A DNA stretch of 64,000 nucleotides from Engraulis encrasicolus (taxonomy: Eukaryota > Chordata > Actinopteri > Clupeiformes > Engraulidae). Positions 51,061 to 61,725 of the stretch are shown in pieces (positions within the stretch are counted from its first letter, which is position 1; each line of letters starts with the position of its first letter). The position numbers and the translations under genes were made by a program. Location of the stretch: positions 43,325,616 through 43,389,615 of the forward strand of contig NC_085868.1 of NCBI RefSeq assembly GCF_034702125.1. The letters run 5' to 3'. The notes under the pieces are model-generated. The model was not told the DNA's origin. It saw only the letters and a program-made list of their open reading frames with translations, and made no database searches.

Positions 51061-52265
51061 TCACGGGCTGTTGTCCTGGAACCCCCTGTAATCTGTAGAG
51101 GGAAAAGTTATCCGGATGGACCACACCACAAAGGAAGGTAAGGGGACCTTGGCGTGTATTCCCAGGTAGTCATAGCTAGATCTAAGAAATTGTCTATATG
51201 CAGTGTATCTCTTCCACCTAAAAGTTGAAAGATGATCAGAAGAGAGAAAAAAACAGATGAGTTTTAGATGTAGGCCTGCATGACAAGTTTACATCATTGA
51301 TATGAAATCATACGGTTCCTACTATTCCATACAAATGGTTTTACAATATGACTAGGCTACTCACTCGTTCCCTCTACGTCCCCGTAGTCTTGCCGGTAGT
51401 GGAAATATGCGGTGCGGAGAACGTGCTCGTTCAGACAAACGGGCTGAAAGCCAGAATGTTCTGTTACGCAGCGAATGTGTCCCGCTCCTCTTCTCTCCTG
51501 GCGCAAACTTTGGGCTGCTCACGGCAGCACACAGAGTCCTTTACTGTTTGCATCGGCGCACACCTCCCACAAAAACACCTAAAATGCGACAGATAAAGGC
51601 ACGAATGTTGGAAATAATCACAGAACTTCACAAAGTTTCAATGTCGAGTGTTGATTCGCGTAAAAGTCCGGAGTAGCCTATTCGCGGAAGGAAAGGCACT
51701 GGAGCCAAGCCATGGCGCAGGGCAAACTGCGTAATTGGTCTGACGGCCTTGGTGTTCCTTTATAAAAACAAATAATAATATAGGCCTAACTACATAAAGA
51801 TGAGGCACTGAGACGTAAAATCATTTTGCGATCGGTACAGTCCCCTACCTATGGCTATTAGGCTACTTTTGGGATGTGATAAGTAGACTGCACACAAATG
51901 CTCGGTGGTACAAACAAACGATACAACAAAGTAGGCCTACACTATCTTACGGAGTCTACTCTCCGTTCATTGTCAGGAAAATGAATAAGAAGGTAGTTAC
52001 CATTCCACGCGCTGTAGCCTGCCAACGTCTCTTGGCATCCCGCGGTCTGTCACAGCAGCACCACCGACAGCGCCTTCTGCTTCGCCATCCGAACTTTCGG
52101 AGCCTCGTCGCTCCATCTCATCCAGATACGGCTCGTAGCCTATCTGTAGGGCATAATGCCTCCACCACTGTCTTCCAGTATCGGGTCGGACTCTTCTACT
52201 TTCAAAAATGTTTCAGGCTCCGAGTATGCGTCAGATGAGTTGTCTAGACCCACTACGGAATCCAT
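51061..52265 (-). pseudogene. P2X7 C-terminal-domain-like gene, three exons, two frameshifts
   Basis: On the minus strand, exon 1 (52265-52001) starts ATG and encodes an acidic leader (MDSVVGLDNSSDAYSEPETF...GGGIMPYR), then, in a different frame, GYEPYLDEMERRGSESSDGE and RLQRVEW. Exon 2 (51578-51361) encodes CFCGRCAPMQTVKDSVCCRE and, in another frame, IRCVTEHSGFQPVCLNEHVL then RTAYFHYRQDYG. Exon 3 (51217-51061) encodes WKRYTAYRQFL...SFVVWSIRITFPSTDYRGFQ and stops at TGA. The donors are GTAACT and a weak GTAGCC, the acceptors TTTTAG, and codons rejoin across both introns. The WCxCGxCxxM...CCRE cysteines, ITEH-like/GFQ block and RYTAYRQF block match the cytoplasmic ballast domain of P2X7 receptors, found as stand-alone 'P2X7-like' proteins in fish. 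A single missing base near 52141-52165 and another between 51476 and 51515 break the frame; with both restored the protein would be about 213 residues. No transmembrane channel part is present. Pseudogene or two sequencing deletions. Confidence 0.75.
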
Positions 52266-52341
52266 GTTAGTTGTGACAGGTAATCCTGACAGGCGTCAAG
52301 ACAGTCCTGATAGGCCTATAGATTCCTGAGCGTGCGTCATC

Positions 52342-52354
52342 GGTGACGTGACGG
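52342..52354 (-). promoter_or_regulatory. CRE/E-box-like motif upstream of the P2X7-like gene
   Basis: TGACGTGACGG at about 80 bp upstream of the minus-strand ATG, within a CpG-containing stretch (52325-52375) that also has GCGTCATC. TGACG words bind CREB/ATF factors in animals generally. A role here is inference only. Confidence 0.25.
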
Positions 52355-52668
52355 ACTTGTAGGAAGCGCGCCAGCAGATGTCAAAAATCTCGCTGTTCAA
52401 AGGCCATAAAACATCATGTTTTCCATCATAATGATCAAAGCCAACTTCAAGTGACTATATTTTATGCTTACTTTCAATGTGTTTGTGTATATTACAATAT
52501 TTCCCAAGTGTCATATGGTCTTTAAACCTGTGGGTCTTATTGGAGGGTGAGTGGTTTTCCATTTCCCATTTTGTTTCGGGGACATTAACAAAGCAAGTGG
52601 TCTGCCGGGATAAGCAAACCCCAGTTAAACTTCGGATGGGTGGCTGCAGTGGTGGATGTGGCAGTAAT

Positions 52669-53297
52669 CATGGTTGGACTGGACTGGCCATAAGGCATGC
52701 AGGGCGTTTGCCCAGTGGTCTGTTGATGATTTTGGCCTGGCCTTCCCCTAAATGTAGTAGTGGTATCAGTCCTCAAGCTGTTTCAGCTGACCTCTCCGAG
52801 TCAGATTTAAATGGACACTGTGTGAGATTTTTAGTTGTTTATTTCCAGAATTCATGCTGCCCATTCACTAATATTACCTTTTTCATGAATACTTACCACC
52901 AGCATCAAATTCTAAGTATTCATTATATCTGGAAAAATTGCACTTTTCATATATGAAAAAGGGGATCTTCTCCATCGAATTTACAAAAATACCTATTTTT
53001 AGCTGCAAAAATGACTCTACTTGGACCATACTAGAAAATATTTGTTTATTACTTAGTAAACTTTCATGTAAATATCAAATTTGGCAGTCCAGTTTCAATG
53101 AGCAGCATAGTTGCGGTAGGCCTACCTTTTTTGACCATTTCCTGCACATTGTCCCTTTAAATATTCATTTTGGCTGTTGTGATCAGAATAGCTTGTAACA
53201 GATGACTGAAAATGTTTTCACTGGCTTCATTGTCTCTCTCAATGCCTGGTGATCCTGGAGAATGCCCGGCCTGATATTTTGGCCCAGGCCAGCCCTG
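52669..53297. mobile_element. hAT-type MITE, CAGGGCTGGACTGG family, 629 bp
   Basis: It starts CATGGTTGGACTGG and ends CCAGGCCAGCCCTG. Flanks are GCAGTAAT (52661-52668) and GTAGTAAT (53298-53305), 7/8 identical. Shares 'gcatgcagggcgtttgcccagtgg'-type inner text and 'cagctgacctctccgagtcaga' with the copy at 38082-38350. Confidence 0.8.
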
Positions 53298-54078
53298 GTA
53301 GTAATGGTGCAATTTTGTGTGGTGGGTACAGGGTGGCTGGATATCATATCTACAGAAGAAAACAAGTTATCAATTATTTATCTTTTGCCCAACAGCCTGT
53401 TCACACAGGATAGCTCACAGCCAAACCCAGGAGCTGTCTAAGGTGTGAGGGAAAACAAACAGACCCCTGGCTCCCTGAAAGTTTGTCAAGGTTTGTGAGT
53501 GTACAAATAATGTTGAATTATATGGTCTTTAAAATTCCATTTGAATCAATCCTTTGTCACAAAACCTTTTAAAAATTATCTTATACACAATCTTAGACAG
53601 ATGAATAAATATTAGCCTTTATCAATACAGATATGAACACAGCAACTAATAAAAAAGTGGGTTCACATTCTTAACCTGCCCAAAAATATAATGGCAGAAT
53701 AAAGAGAAGCTTTATATACATAATATCACAGACATTGCCTATTAATTACTAGTACATGAAAACACATTAGCTGCTGTTTATACTGTAGTGTAATACATTA
53801 GAAAAAAAAACCTAATCAAAAAATGGGTTGTTAACTGGCTCACAAATTGAACAGCGGAATGACTTATTGAATCTTGAACTAGAAGGTTCCCAACCTTTCA
53901 ATTTTAAACTACTTTTATTTGGATTGGTAGTAGCAATGGGAGCTGGAATCTTCTTCAAAATAATCATAATCAAAATCATAGTAAGCTCAAAAACTAATAA
54001 TCACTCACACCAGGACATAGCTGCTTTTCACTCGCTCTCCCTTAAGTTCTTTTTTCTCCCACACCCTGATGTTAAAGC
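53298..54078. other. No recognisable feature
   Basis: AT-rich unique-looking sequence; the ORF at 53828-54358 is one short frame joined to a CA repeat. Confidence 0.4.
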
Positions 54079-54160
54079 ACATGCACACACACTCACACAC
54101 ACGCATACACTCACGCACAGACGCATGCATGCAGAAGTACACACAAAAACGCATGCACAT

Positions 54161-54247
<87 letters not shown>
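54079..54247. repeat. (CA)n microsatellite, imperfect then pure
   Basis: Mixed CACT/CACG/CATG units to about 54158, then a pure CA run to 54247. Confidence 0.9.
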
Positions 54248-54249
<2 letters not shown>

Positions 54250-54443
54250 CGATGCAAGATGGCAGTGGGGTGGGGTCCCAGCCGGCATCACACCTCTCCC
54301 AGGCAGCTGTGAAAGACTCGGTCATGACCATCACTTATCACATCAGGTGGCTAAGTAACCCAGAGGGAGGCTGGTGTAAGCACCCACAGAGAAGACAAGG
54401 GGAAGCCAAGTCCCCTGCACCACCCCCCACCTGCTGTGCATCT

Positions 54444-54452
54444 GTGCGTGTG

Positions 54453-54507
<55 letters not shown>

Positions 54508-54624
54508 GTGCGTGCGTGCGTGCGTGCGTGCCTGAGTGCGTGTGTGTGTGTGTGTGTATCGGTGTCGGTGTGTGTGTGTCTGTGTGCTTGCGTCTGTGTG
54601 TCTGTGTCTGTGTCTGTCTGTCTG
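54444..54624. repeat. (TG)n, (GTGC)n and (TCTG)n compound microsatellite
   Basis: TG blocks interrupted by GTGCGTGC and by TCGGTGTCGG, ending in TGTCTGTCTGTCTG directly at the TA that borders the next element. Confidence 0.9.
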
Positions 54625-54644
54625 TACACTGTAAAAGATTTCAA

Positions 54645-54765
54645 GCTGAAATTTACAGCTAATTGATGGGGAATAATTGCCAGCAAATTGTTTTAAATTT
54701 ACAACAAATTGCAGAAAAAAAACAGTTGCCAGCAAGTCGTTTAAAATTACAACACTGTTCCGTTT
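54645..54765. repeat. Unexpanded relatives of the AGCTAATTG satellite
   Basis: TACAGCTAATTGATGGGG, 'attgccagcaaattgtttta' and 'agttgccagcaagtcgttta' are single, diverged versions of the monomer that is amplified at 56100-56760. Confidence 0.65.
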
Positions 54766-55179
54766 TCAAAACTACTCTGACCATGGCACATGTCCTGCCC
54801 CCTCATCCGCCCGCCTCCTCCCGCCTGTGTCTGAGATGCCTTCAACATAGTATCGTCCCCATCCTCCACCATGACTGAGATAGCATGGTACCATAATGCC
54901 ACTCTGCTCTAAGCATATACGTCTTCAAGTTCAGCCTAGCATGGGTGAGGTACAAATGATAAATCACTCAGCATAGTGCTGTCACAGTGACAGTGATAGT
55001 TTCCTCAAGTGGACTTTCATTTATCAAGTCATCTCAAAGGGGGGTTCAAAAACAGTCACAATAAGGACTGTATGGATATGCATTTGTCAATCCAATCAAG
55101 TGGCCTAAATTTAATATTATGCAAAAAGCAGCATTAAACATGCTATGCTACAAAATGGCTCTCAAAAGATGAAACAACC

Positions 55180-55490
55180 CAACCAGTTAACCTGTCAGGC
55201 AGCTAACCAGTTCACCGGCCAGGTAGCCAACTGGCCTTGACAGACTGGCTGGTTGACTGACCAGCTGCCTGTCCGATTCACTGGCTGCCTGGCTAAACCA
55301 GCCAGGCAGCCAGTCAACCGGACAGACAGCTGGCCAGTCAACAAGCAAGGCAGCAAGCCAGTCAACTGACCAGGCGGACAGGCTGCCAGTCAACCTGCCA
55401 GGCAGCTAGCTGGTCAACTGGCACTATGCTGTCAGCCACCCTGTCAACAAACCAACCACTCATCTAGTCGGCTAATCAATTGATTGCCAG
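55180..55490 (-). repeat. CAGCCAGTCAAC minisatellite
   Basis: Degenerate tandem units containing GGCAGCCAGTCAAC, CTGGCTGCCTGGCT and AACTGGCC. It is the reverse-complement counterpart of the array at 29780-30060. Confidence 0.8.
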
Positions 55491-55564
55491 TACCAGTGAA
55501 CGCCAGTGAGTCAGGCGCTATGCTGTGCCATTCAGACAAGCAACCAAAGCAGTGTGACAGTCCA

Positions 55565-55700
55565 GGTTTATATAGTGGGGCAAGTGAACCATGTGACCAG
55601 AGTAATCAGGCATTGGGCAGGTGCTGGCAATCATTGAATCACGGCATGAAAGTGATTAGTAATAAAGTGAGGCAAGGCACTAATTGACAGATTGGTTAGG
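55565..55700 (-). repeat. Conserved head of the TA-flanked family
   Basis: The reverse complement reads CTGTCAATTAGTGCCTTGCC ... CCTGATTACTCTGGTCACAT ... TATATAAACCTGGACTGTCA, matching 29625-29770 (CTGTCAATTAGTACCTGCCC ... CCTGATTACTCTGGTCACAT ... TATAAAAACTCAGACTGTCA). Both keep a TATA-like word at the same place. Confidence 0.8.
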
Positions 55701-55975
55701 TATAGAGTGTGTCAACAGAGTAACAAGAGAGATCTGTATCAAAAAGCTAACAAGTTCCTAGAATGTTCCATTCATTGATGCTCCTGCTCTAGAACTACAG
55801 TTTAAAAACAGACTGGGCTCCTTCTAAGATAGTGTTTAAAAAAGTATAAGGATATTCTTAAATGGATTGGTTTTGGCCCTTGTTTAATGCACATATCAAA
55901 ACTTCAGTTCCAAAAAGTTTTCATTCTGATCCATGTTTATAAGTAAACATTCCATATATATGTGGAATTGTCTAC

Positions 55976-56095
55976 ACAGTGGTTGGACAAAATAACTGAA
56001 ACACCTGTCCTTTTAATGTGTGGGAAGTTTCATGGCTCAAGTGGGCCAGCCTGTTGGCCAATCTTCATTAATTGCACATTGCACCAGTAAGGTGA
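55976..56095 (+). mobile_element. Tc1-type terminal fragment
   Basis: CACAGTGGTTGGACAAAATA with 'gaaacacctgtccttttaatg' and 'gccaatcttcattaattgca' after a TA at 55974-55975. I recognise this as the terminus of a widespread fish Tc1-like element. The transposase and right end are missing. Confidence 0.65.
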
Positions 56096-56099
56096 AGTT

Positions 56100-56760
56100 G
56101 AGTTGAAGTGCTGGTGAAAAGTTACCAGCTAATTGTTGTAAAATTACAACAAATTTGCTGGCAAAAAAGTTGCCAGCTCATTGGTGTGAAATTAAATGAA
56201 ATTGCTGGTGAAAAGTTGCCAGCTCATTGAAGTAAAATCAAAGCAAATTGCTGGCAATAAAAAGTTGCCAGCTAATTGTTGTAAAATTACAACATATTTG
56301 GTGGCAAAAAAAGTTGCCAGCTCATTGGTGTGAAATTAAATTAAATTGCTGGTGAAAAGTTGCCAGCTCATTGAAGTAAAATTAAAGCAAATTGCTGGCA
56401 ATAAAAAGTTGCCAGCTAATTGTTGTAAAATTACAACAAATTTGCTGGCAAAAAAGTTGCCAGCTCATTGGTGTGAAATTAAATTAAATTGCTGGTGAAA
56501 AGTTGCCAGCTCATTGAAGTAAAATTAAAGCAAATTGCTGGCAATAAAATGTTGCCAGCTAATTGTTGTAAAATTACAACAAATTTGCTGGCAAAAAAAG
56601 TTGCCAGCTCATTGGTGTGAAATTGAATTAAATTGCTGGTGAAAAGTTGCCAGCTCATTGAAGTAAAATTAAAGCAAATTGCTGGCAATAAAAAGTTGCC
56701 AGCTAATTGTTGTAAAATTACACCAAAATGCTAGCAACAAGTTGCCAGCTAATTGTTGCG
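56100..56760. repeat. Satellite with 143/144-bp higher-order unit of three monomers
   Basis: AGCTAATTGTTGTAAAATTA recurs at 56127, 56270, 56414, 56557 and 56701, spacings of 143, 144, 143 and 144. Each higher-order unit has three roughly 48-bp monomers ending GTTGCCAGCT and then AATTGTTG, CATTGGTG or CATTGAAG. Monomer types follow a strict order through the array. All frames in it are repeat-derived. Confidence 0.95.
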
Positions 56761-57140
56761 TTCTTCCAACGCAAACACTGGAAACTTCACAACATTCAGT
56801 CTTTGAAAATAATGGTCCTGGGCCATTCCATTCCTTCTCATGGGATTTTGAGATATATTCTGTTGCCGAAGCCATCAAAAAGCCAAATTGGACCACAGGG
56901 GGGCTGCCACACCTGAGCATCGTTTATGCTCTGACCTGCCCATCGTCTGTATAAATGGAAAAACCATCATTGGCTTCTCCCATGCCCTTTTAGCAGAGAG
57001 AAGCCCGTTTTGAATTGCACTGAGCTGAAATTAGCGCACCTGGACGTCATTTACAATCAGCTGGCTCATGACCAAAGAAGGTAGATTGGGTAAGCAGTAT
57101 CACTCAATGGAAAATGCATTGGCCACAGTGTAATAGTTGG

Positions 57141-57374
57141 GGGCAGTCGTGGCTCAGTGGTTAGAGCCCTGGGTTGGCAACCCAAGGGTTCCCGGTTCAA
57201 TGCCCGACCGGACCGCAGCTGAAGTGCCCTTGAGCAAGGCACCTAACCCCCACACAGCTCCCCGGGCGCCACTCAGCAGGCAGCCCACTGCTACGGACTA
57301 GTGTGTGTACTTCAATGTGATTCACTTGCCCAAATGGGATAAATGCAGAGAAAGAATTTCCCCTAGGGGACCAA
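57141..57374 (+). mobile_element. tRNA-derived SINE (third type)
   Basis: The head GGGCAGTCGTGGCTCAGTGG contains the A box (TGGCTCAGTGG, 57150-57160), with B box GGTTCAATGCC at 57194-57204. The body has TGCCCTTGAGCAAGGCACCT, a segment shared by many fish SINEs. The tail GAATTTCCCCTAGGGGACC is shared with fish LINE ends, consistent with mobilisation by a partner LINE. No CCA-ready acceptor stem, so not a tRNA gene. Confidence 0.85.
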
Positions 57375-58330
57375 AATTGGCTCCAATCCAAATTGGCTCC
57401 TATTGTCTTCGTAGTATAAGGTGTTGCTTTAATGCCATAGAACTAATACATTTATGCTTAATGACATGGTGCACATGGTCAGTGTGTGCGATGCCATGAT
57501 GGACAAAATTTGTACTCCACAAATTTGGTCGAAAGAGAATATCCGGTTGTCAGTGCTCAGTTTGTGGCCAAATTTACTGCAGCTGTCGGTCAGCATTAAT
57601 TGTGGGGGATAATTAAGGACAGGTGACAAACATTCACTATTGTATCCTATGACCTGTTCCACACTTTACCATGCTTCCAATTTGACCATGGAAGAAGAAA
57701 ATTGGACTCCCCTTGCTATCATTCCGTACTACGCTCCGATGATGTCTGTAAACCCTCCTATGTCTACCTCCTTGCTCATGACCAGGTGTGTGCAATTGAA
57801 GAGTTCAAATCAGTTCAAATCCTCTCCACCTCTATCAGGCCTGTATGCATGTTTAAAAAGCATCCAATCAGAATGTGACCTGAGCTCCATAATTTCTGCA
57901 TGTGGCTTTGCATACATTTGCATTAGGACAGCAGCCCTGACAAAACAGATCTTTACAACAGTATGATGTAAAAAGTATTATGTGCTGCTGTACATTTACA
58001 ATTGTGAATTGTACTCTATATGATATCCCACAATGCATTGCACATTACAGCAGTGAATAGTAAACTGGTATATACATCTTCTTGATGTAGAATTCTAATG
58101 TGAAATCACGACAATCTTTTACAGTGTATTTCAAGTCAATTCTATGTTATTCAATGACATGTCTGTGTTTTCCTGACAAGTAAGTACAGTCATTGCCAAA
58201 AGCATAGGTATCGTGAACAGAGATTCATTTCTTTATACAAATATAAATACAAGATTACAGTGAGCAGTACCCCCATCTCTCTCTCTCTCTCCTCAGTTGA
58301 GTTTTTTTGGGGCCGGGTATTAAGGCTCTT

Positions 58331-58512
58331 TTGCTTCTTTTTCACTGCCGGTTTTCTAGTAGGCCTACAGCTCGACACAGCGTGATTCAGCTGCCACTTT
58401 TTGTTTTACGATTGAGCTGCGTCGTGCCTATTCGAAAAAGCAAAAACTGGCAGTCGAGTCGTACTGTGTGGAGCTGTAGGCCTACCAGAAAACCGGCACT
58501 GGAAAAGAGGTA
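58331..58512. mobile_element. Foldback MITE (copy 3 of 3)
   Basis: TTGCTTCTTTTTCACTGCCG at the left and CCGGCACTGGAAAAGAGGTA at the right, with 'ttttctagtaggcctacagc' mirrored by 'gctgtaggcctaccagaaaa'. The two halves are inverted copies. Confidence 0.85.
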
Positions 58513-58739
58513 TTTGCGGTTGGGTTTGGGCCCTGGCTGCAGTACACTTCTCTCCCTTGCTGAGAGGGCTGAGCAGGAGCTCTGTCCAGCAGGGCATGGT
58601 GGCTGTGGCTCCAGACGGTGAGAACCGCATGGCTGAGCCAGAGAGCCAGAGAGCCGGCCCAAGCAGAGGGAGCAGTGGCCCATTACACAGCAATCATGGC
58701 AGAGAGGGAGAGCCTACCCAGGGAAACACATGCATGGCC

Positions 58740-58864
<125 letters not shown>

Positions 58865-59289
58865 CTGACTGTGTATTCATACACAAAGGCCTACTGTATG
58901 TTCACATATACACAGTCACACAAATTTAGTAAAAGACAATACAAGCTGCCTAAAACACATGCAAACCTTACCCAGACACACACTTTTACTAGAGATGCAT
59001 AAGCAAAGGCACATCAAGCGAAGAGAGACACATGTTGTTGTTGCATAAGGCATCATCATCCAGAGGGACTGCAGTCCCATATGGAAACACTGCGGGGTCT
59101 CTTACAGAAAAGGGCAAGCGATAAATGTAATGCTCCCTCATCTGCGGTTCTCTGGCTAATTGCTTGGAGCAAATTAAAGGCAATGCAAAGTCAAGCGCAC
59201 CCATAGCGCCACTGTCTGCAAACAGAACATCATAGTAGCTGTATCCCACTTTGCAGGTCTAGAATAGTAGCTTGGAGGCTCCCTCCAAC

Positions 59290-60125
59290 ATCACTATCAC
59301 GTTTAGTAAAGTGTCTGAGCAGCATAGAAATATGTGGCTTTGTTCTAAATGGTTTGGGAGTTCCAAAAGGAACGGGCCACTTCTGATTATTATCTGTACA
59401 CGCATCCTTCTCCTTGGTAACTTATTTAGACATGATGGAATCCAGTTTCACTCCTACACTGATGAAACACAGTTTCATTTATACACTAAGCCCCCACCAA
59501 ACGCTCTTACTGCCTGTCTTCATGACATACATTTATGGATGACTAGAAAATACTTTAAATTGAAGAGCAATAAGACAGATCATTTACTCATTGGGACCCA
59601 GCAATACTTCTGAAAAAAAAAAAGAAAAACACCAGTTCAATCACTTTAGCTGAGGATATTATACCAGTGGCAAATCAGGTGAAGCGTTTTGGAGTAATAC
59701 GAGGCGGTAACCTGTCATTCCCCCCACTCACGTCAGATCTGTTTGTCCAACTGCATTTTTCCATCAGAGGAACATCTCCCGACTGTGTCCTGCACTGACC
59801 GAACACTCCTGAAGTACTTTTGGACAGTTAAGTAACATCTTGCATTGACTACAGCAATACAATTCTGATATATCTGATATATCCCAAGCAAAACTCATCT
59901 AAAACTCTGCAGCACATATTCACAGAAATCACAGAAATAAAAAGTCCTCAGAGCAAATTACACTTCTGTTCTGTCAATTATGCTGCCTTCCAATTACTCA
60001 AAGGATTATTTTTTTTAAATGCTCCATTTGCCTTTTAAAACTCTCCACAACTTTGTCTTGGCATGCATTACAGCCATATTACCGAGTTGCACACCATCAT
60101 ACAGGTACTTTCTAAAGTCATCAAT
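59290..60125 (+). pseudogene. L2-like LINE reverse-transcriptase relic
   Basis: The open part (to TGA at 59613) encodes RILLLGNLFRHDGIQFHSYT then DETQFHLYTKPPPNALTACL and WMTRKYFKLKSNKTDHLLIG. This matches the RT palm of L2/CR1-type non-LTR elements, where GIQFHCYADDTQLY-like text holds the catalytic YADD; here it reads YTDE, so the catalytic aspartate pair is damaged. After a poly(A) run, frame-shifted remnants of the RT thumb region follow: KRFGVIRGGNLSF, IDYSNTILIYLI and PFKTLHNF. The 5' and 3' ends are missing. It cannot encode an active enzyme. Confidence 0.8.
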
Positions 60126-60203
60126 GCAGAAGTATTGCTCCAACCATGTGATTACAGACACTAAGAAAGATAGGTACATGGTGTAGTAGACTAGGCATAT
60201 TGA

Positions 60204-60461
60204 AAAGGAAGAAAGGAGTCGCACACTGGAGCTGAATGCAAAATCAAAAACCGTATTAAACAAAGCCCAAAAAAGTAAATACAACTAGCCTGATTATCAT
60301 AGACTAGATTAGCATAGCCTGATTATCATAGACTTTCAAATCTCTCCGTGACTTGTTCTGACCAAGAGCATAACAATGAACATTTCCCAAACGGCATGGT
60401 TGGCCTGACTAGAAGCAATGCTGAAGGTGTTGCATCACTAGGAGGTTGCGACCTGGCTAGT
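60204..60461 (+). mobile_element. Repeat insertion flanked by a 13-bp direct repeat
   Basis: CTAGGCATATTGA occurs at 60191-60203 and at 60462-60474, bracketing a 258-bp insert. The insert carries CCTGATTATCATAGACTTTC (its first part doubled), 'tgaccaagagcataacaatg' and 'gcatcactaggaggttgcga'. A target duplication of this length is usual for LINE-driven retroposition. The same family occurs reversed at 61983-63545 and as a fragment near 27045. Confidence 0.6.
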
Positions 60462-60485
60462 CTAGGCATATTGACTGACAGATGA

Positions 60486-60593
<108 letters not shown>

Positions 60594-60881
60594 CATCCAC
60601 CCCCAGCCACACACACGCACACACGCACGCACACACACACACAGCTAGTCCTCAGGAGAGTGATTTGTGAGACTTTCTAAGTACAATATGTGTACAGTAC
60701 AGTCAATTACCTACATGTGTGTGAATGTGTGCTGACATGTCTGCAAGTGTTTTCACATGCCTGTTCCAGGGTCATGGTGAAGGGTCAGTGGTTCGTCCTC
60801 CTCCACTCTCTCCCCTGCTGCTGTCTCTCCATCATGCTGGTGGTGCTGGAGTGTGGAAGGGAGTTGGGCAGGGGGTGATGG

Positions 60882-61135
60882 CAGGGGTGGACTGGTCATC
60901 TGGCACTGCGGGTATTTCTGGTGGGCCAGAAATATATATTTTTTTATTTATTTTTTTTACATTTTTTTTTTATATTTCTGAAAGTAGGGGCCCAAGAGGG
61001 TACGGTTTTACATTTCTGAAAATTGTTGCCCACAAGGGTGCTGAGTCCACCAGTGAGTCAGTTCTGCGCCGCTATTATGAGGGTCCCTTAAAGCCAAAAG
61101 TGCCCAGGCCCTATTCCTCCCCCAGTCCAGCCGTG
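60882..61135. mobile_element. hAT-type MITE, CAGGGCTGGACTGG family
   Basis: It starts CAGGGGTGGACTGGTC and ends CCCAGTCCAGCCGTG. 'cccacaagggtgctgagtccacc' and 'aaagccaaaagtgcccagg' are shared (inverted or direct) with the copy at 2116-2290. The 8-bp flanks GGTGATGG and GCCGATGT match at only 5 of 8 places. Confidence 0.7.
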
Positions 61136-61393
61136 GCCGATGTCGAAGGGGTGGGAGTTGTTGGCCTCAGCCTGTGCAGTGTGGCCCCTGTCCGAGCCCC
61201 CGAGCAGCCTGTGGGCCGTTTGAAGTTCCATGTGTATCATTCTGCAGCCGTTGCCCTGTTCCCTGTTTTGGTCTGTCTCGCTTCGCTTCCTGTCTGTTTG
61301 ATGTGAGAAAGGCGCCAAAGGCACGCTGTGGCAAGAGCACGGCAGGGAGGGAGAGCAGGACACAGAGTGTGTATGAGTGAGATGAGAGTTTTT

Positions 61394-61395
61394 CT

Positions 61396-61448
<53 letters not shown>
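61394..61448. repeat. (CT)n microsatellite
   Basis: Nearly pure CT run with one CC interruption. Confidence 0.9.
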
Positions 61449-61450
<2 letters not shown>

Positions 61451-61575
61451 TGGTTAGATTGGTCTAAATTGGCACCCCAGAGTAGAGTCCACGAATGAGT
61501 CAGGCCCAGTCAGCGTGACTAACACAGAGAAAAACAAATATGCACACAGCACACCCCATGTGTGCAAACATGCAT

Positions 61576-61725
<150 letters not shown>

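Larger units (their letters stand above)
54627..58126 (-). mobile_element. 3.5-kb TA-flanked element, copy 2 of the family at 29179-31005
   Basis: It starts CACTGTAAAAGATT (54627) and ends AATCTTTTACAGTG (58126), perfect 14-bp inverted ends with TA on each side (54625-54626 and 58127-58128). In reverse orientation it carries the same landmarks as copy 1: CTCAGTCATGGTGGAGGATG (about 54870), the CAGCCAGTCAAC minisatellite (55180-55490), and the conserved head with 'ccatgtgaccagagtaatca' and TTTATATAGTGG (about 55565-55620). It is longer because of a higher-order satellite, a Tc1-type end and a SINE. No transposase. Confidence 0.75.

Noticed and set aside
51407..51676. Plus-strand frame of 89 residues
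   Set aside because: It is antisense to the P2X7-like exon 2, whose motif match and splice sites on the minus strand are much stronger.
54069..54735. Frames of 197 and 130 residues on opposite strands
   Set aside because: Almost entirely Thr-His or Cys-Val dipeptide from CA/TG arrays, with no conserved domain in the non-repeat ends.
57141..57215. Stand-alone tRNA gene
   Set aside because: Well-formed tRNA-like head, but the continuous SINE body with TTGAGCAAGGCAC and a LINE-like tail shows it is a retroposon.
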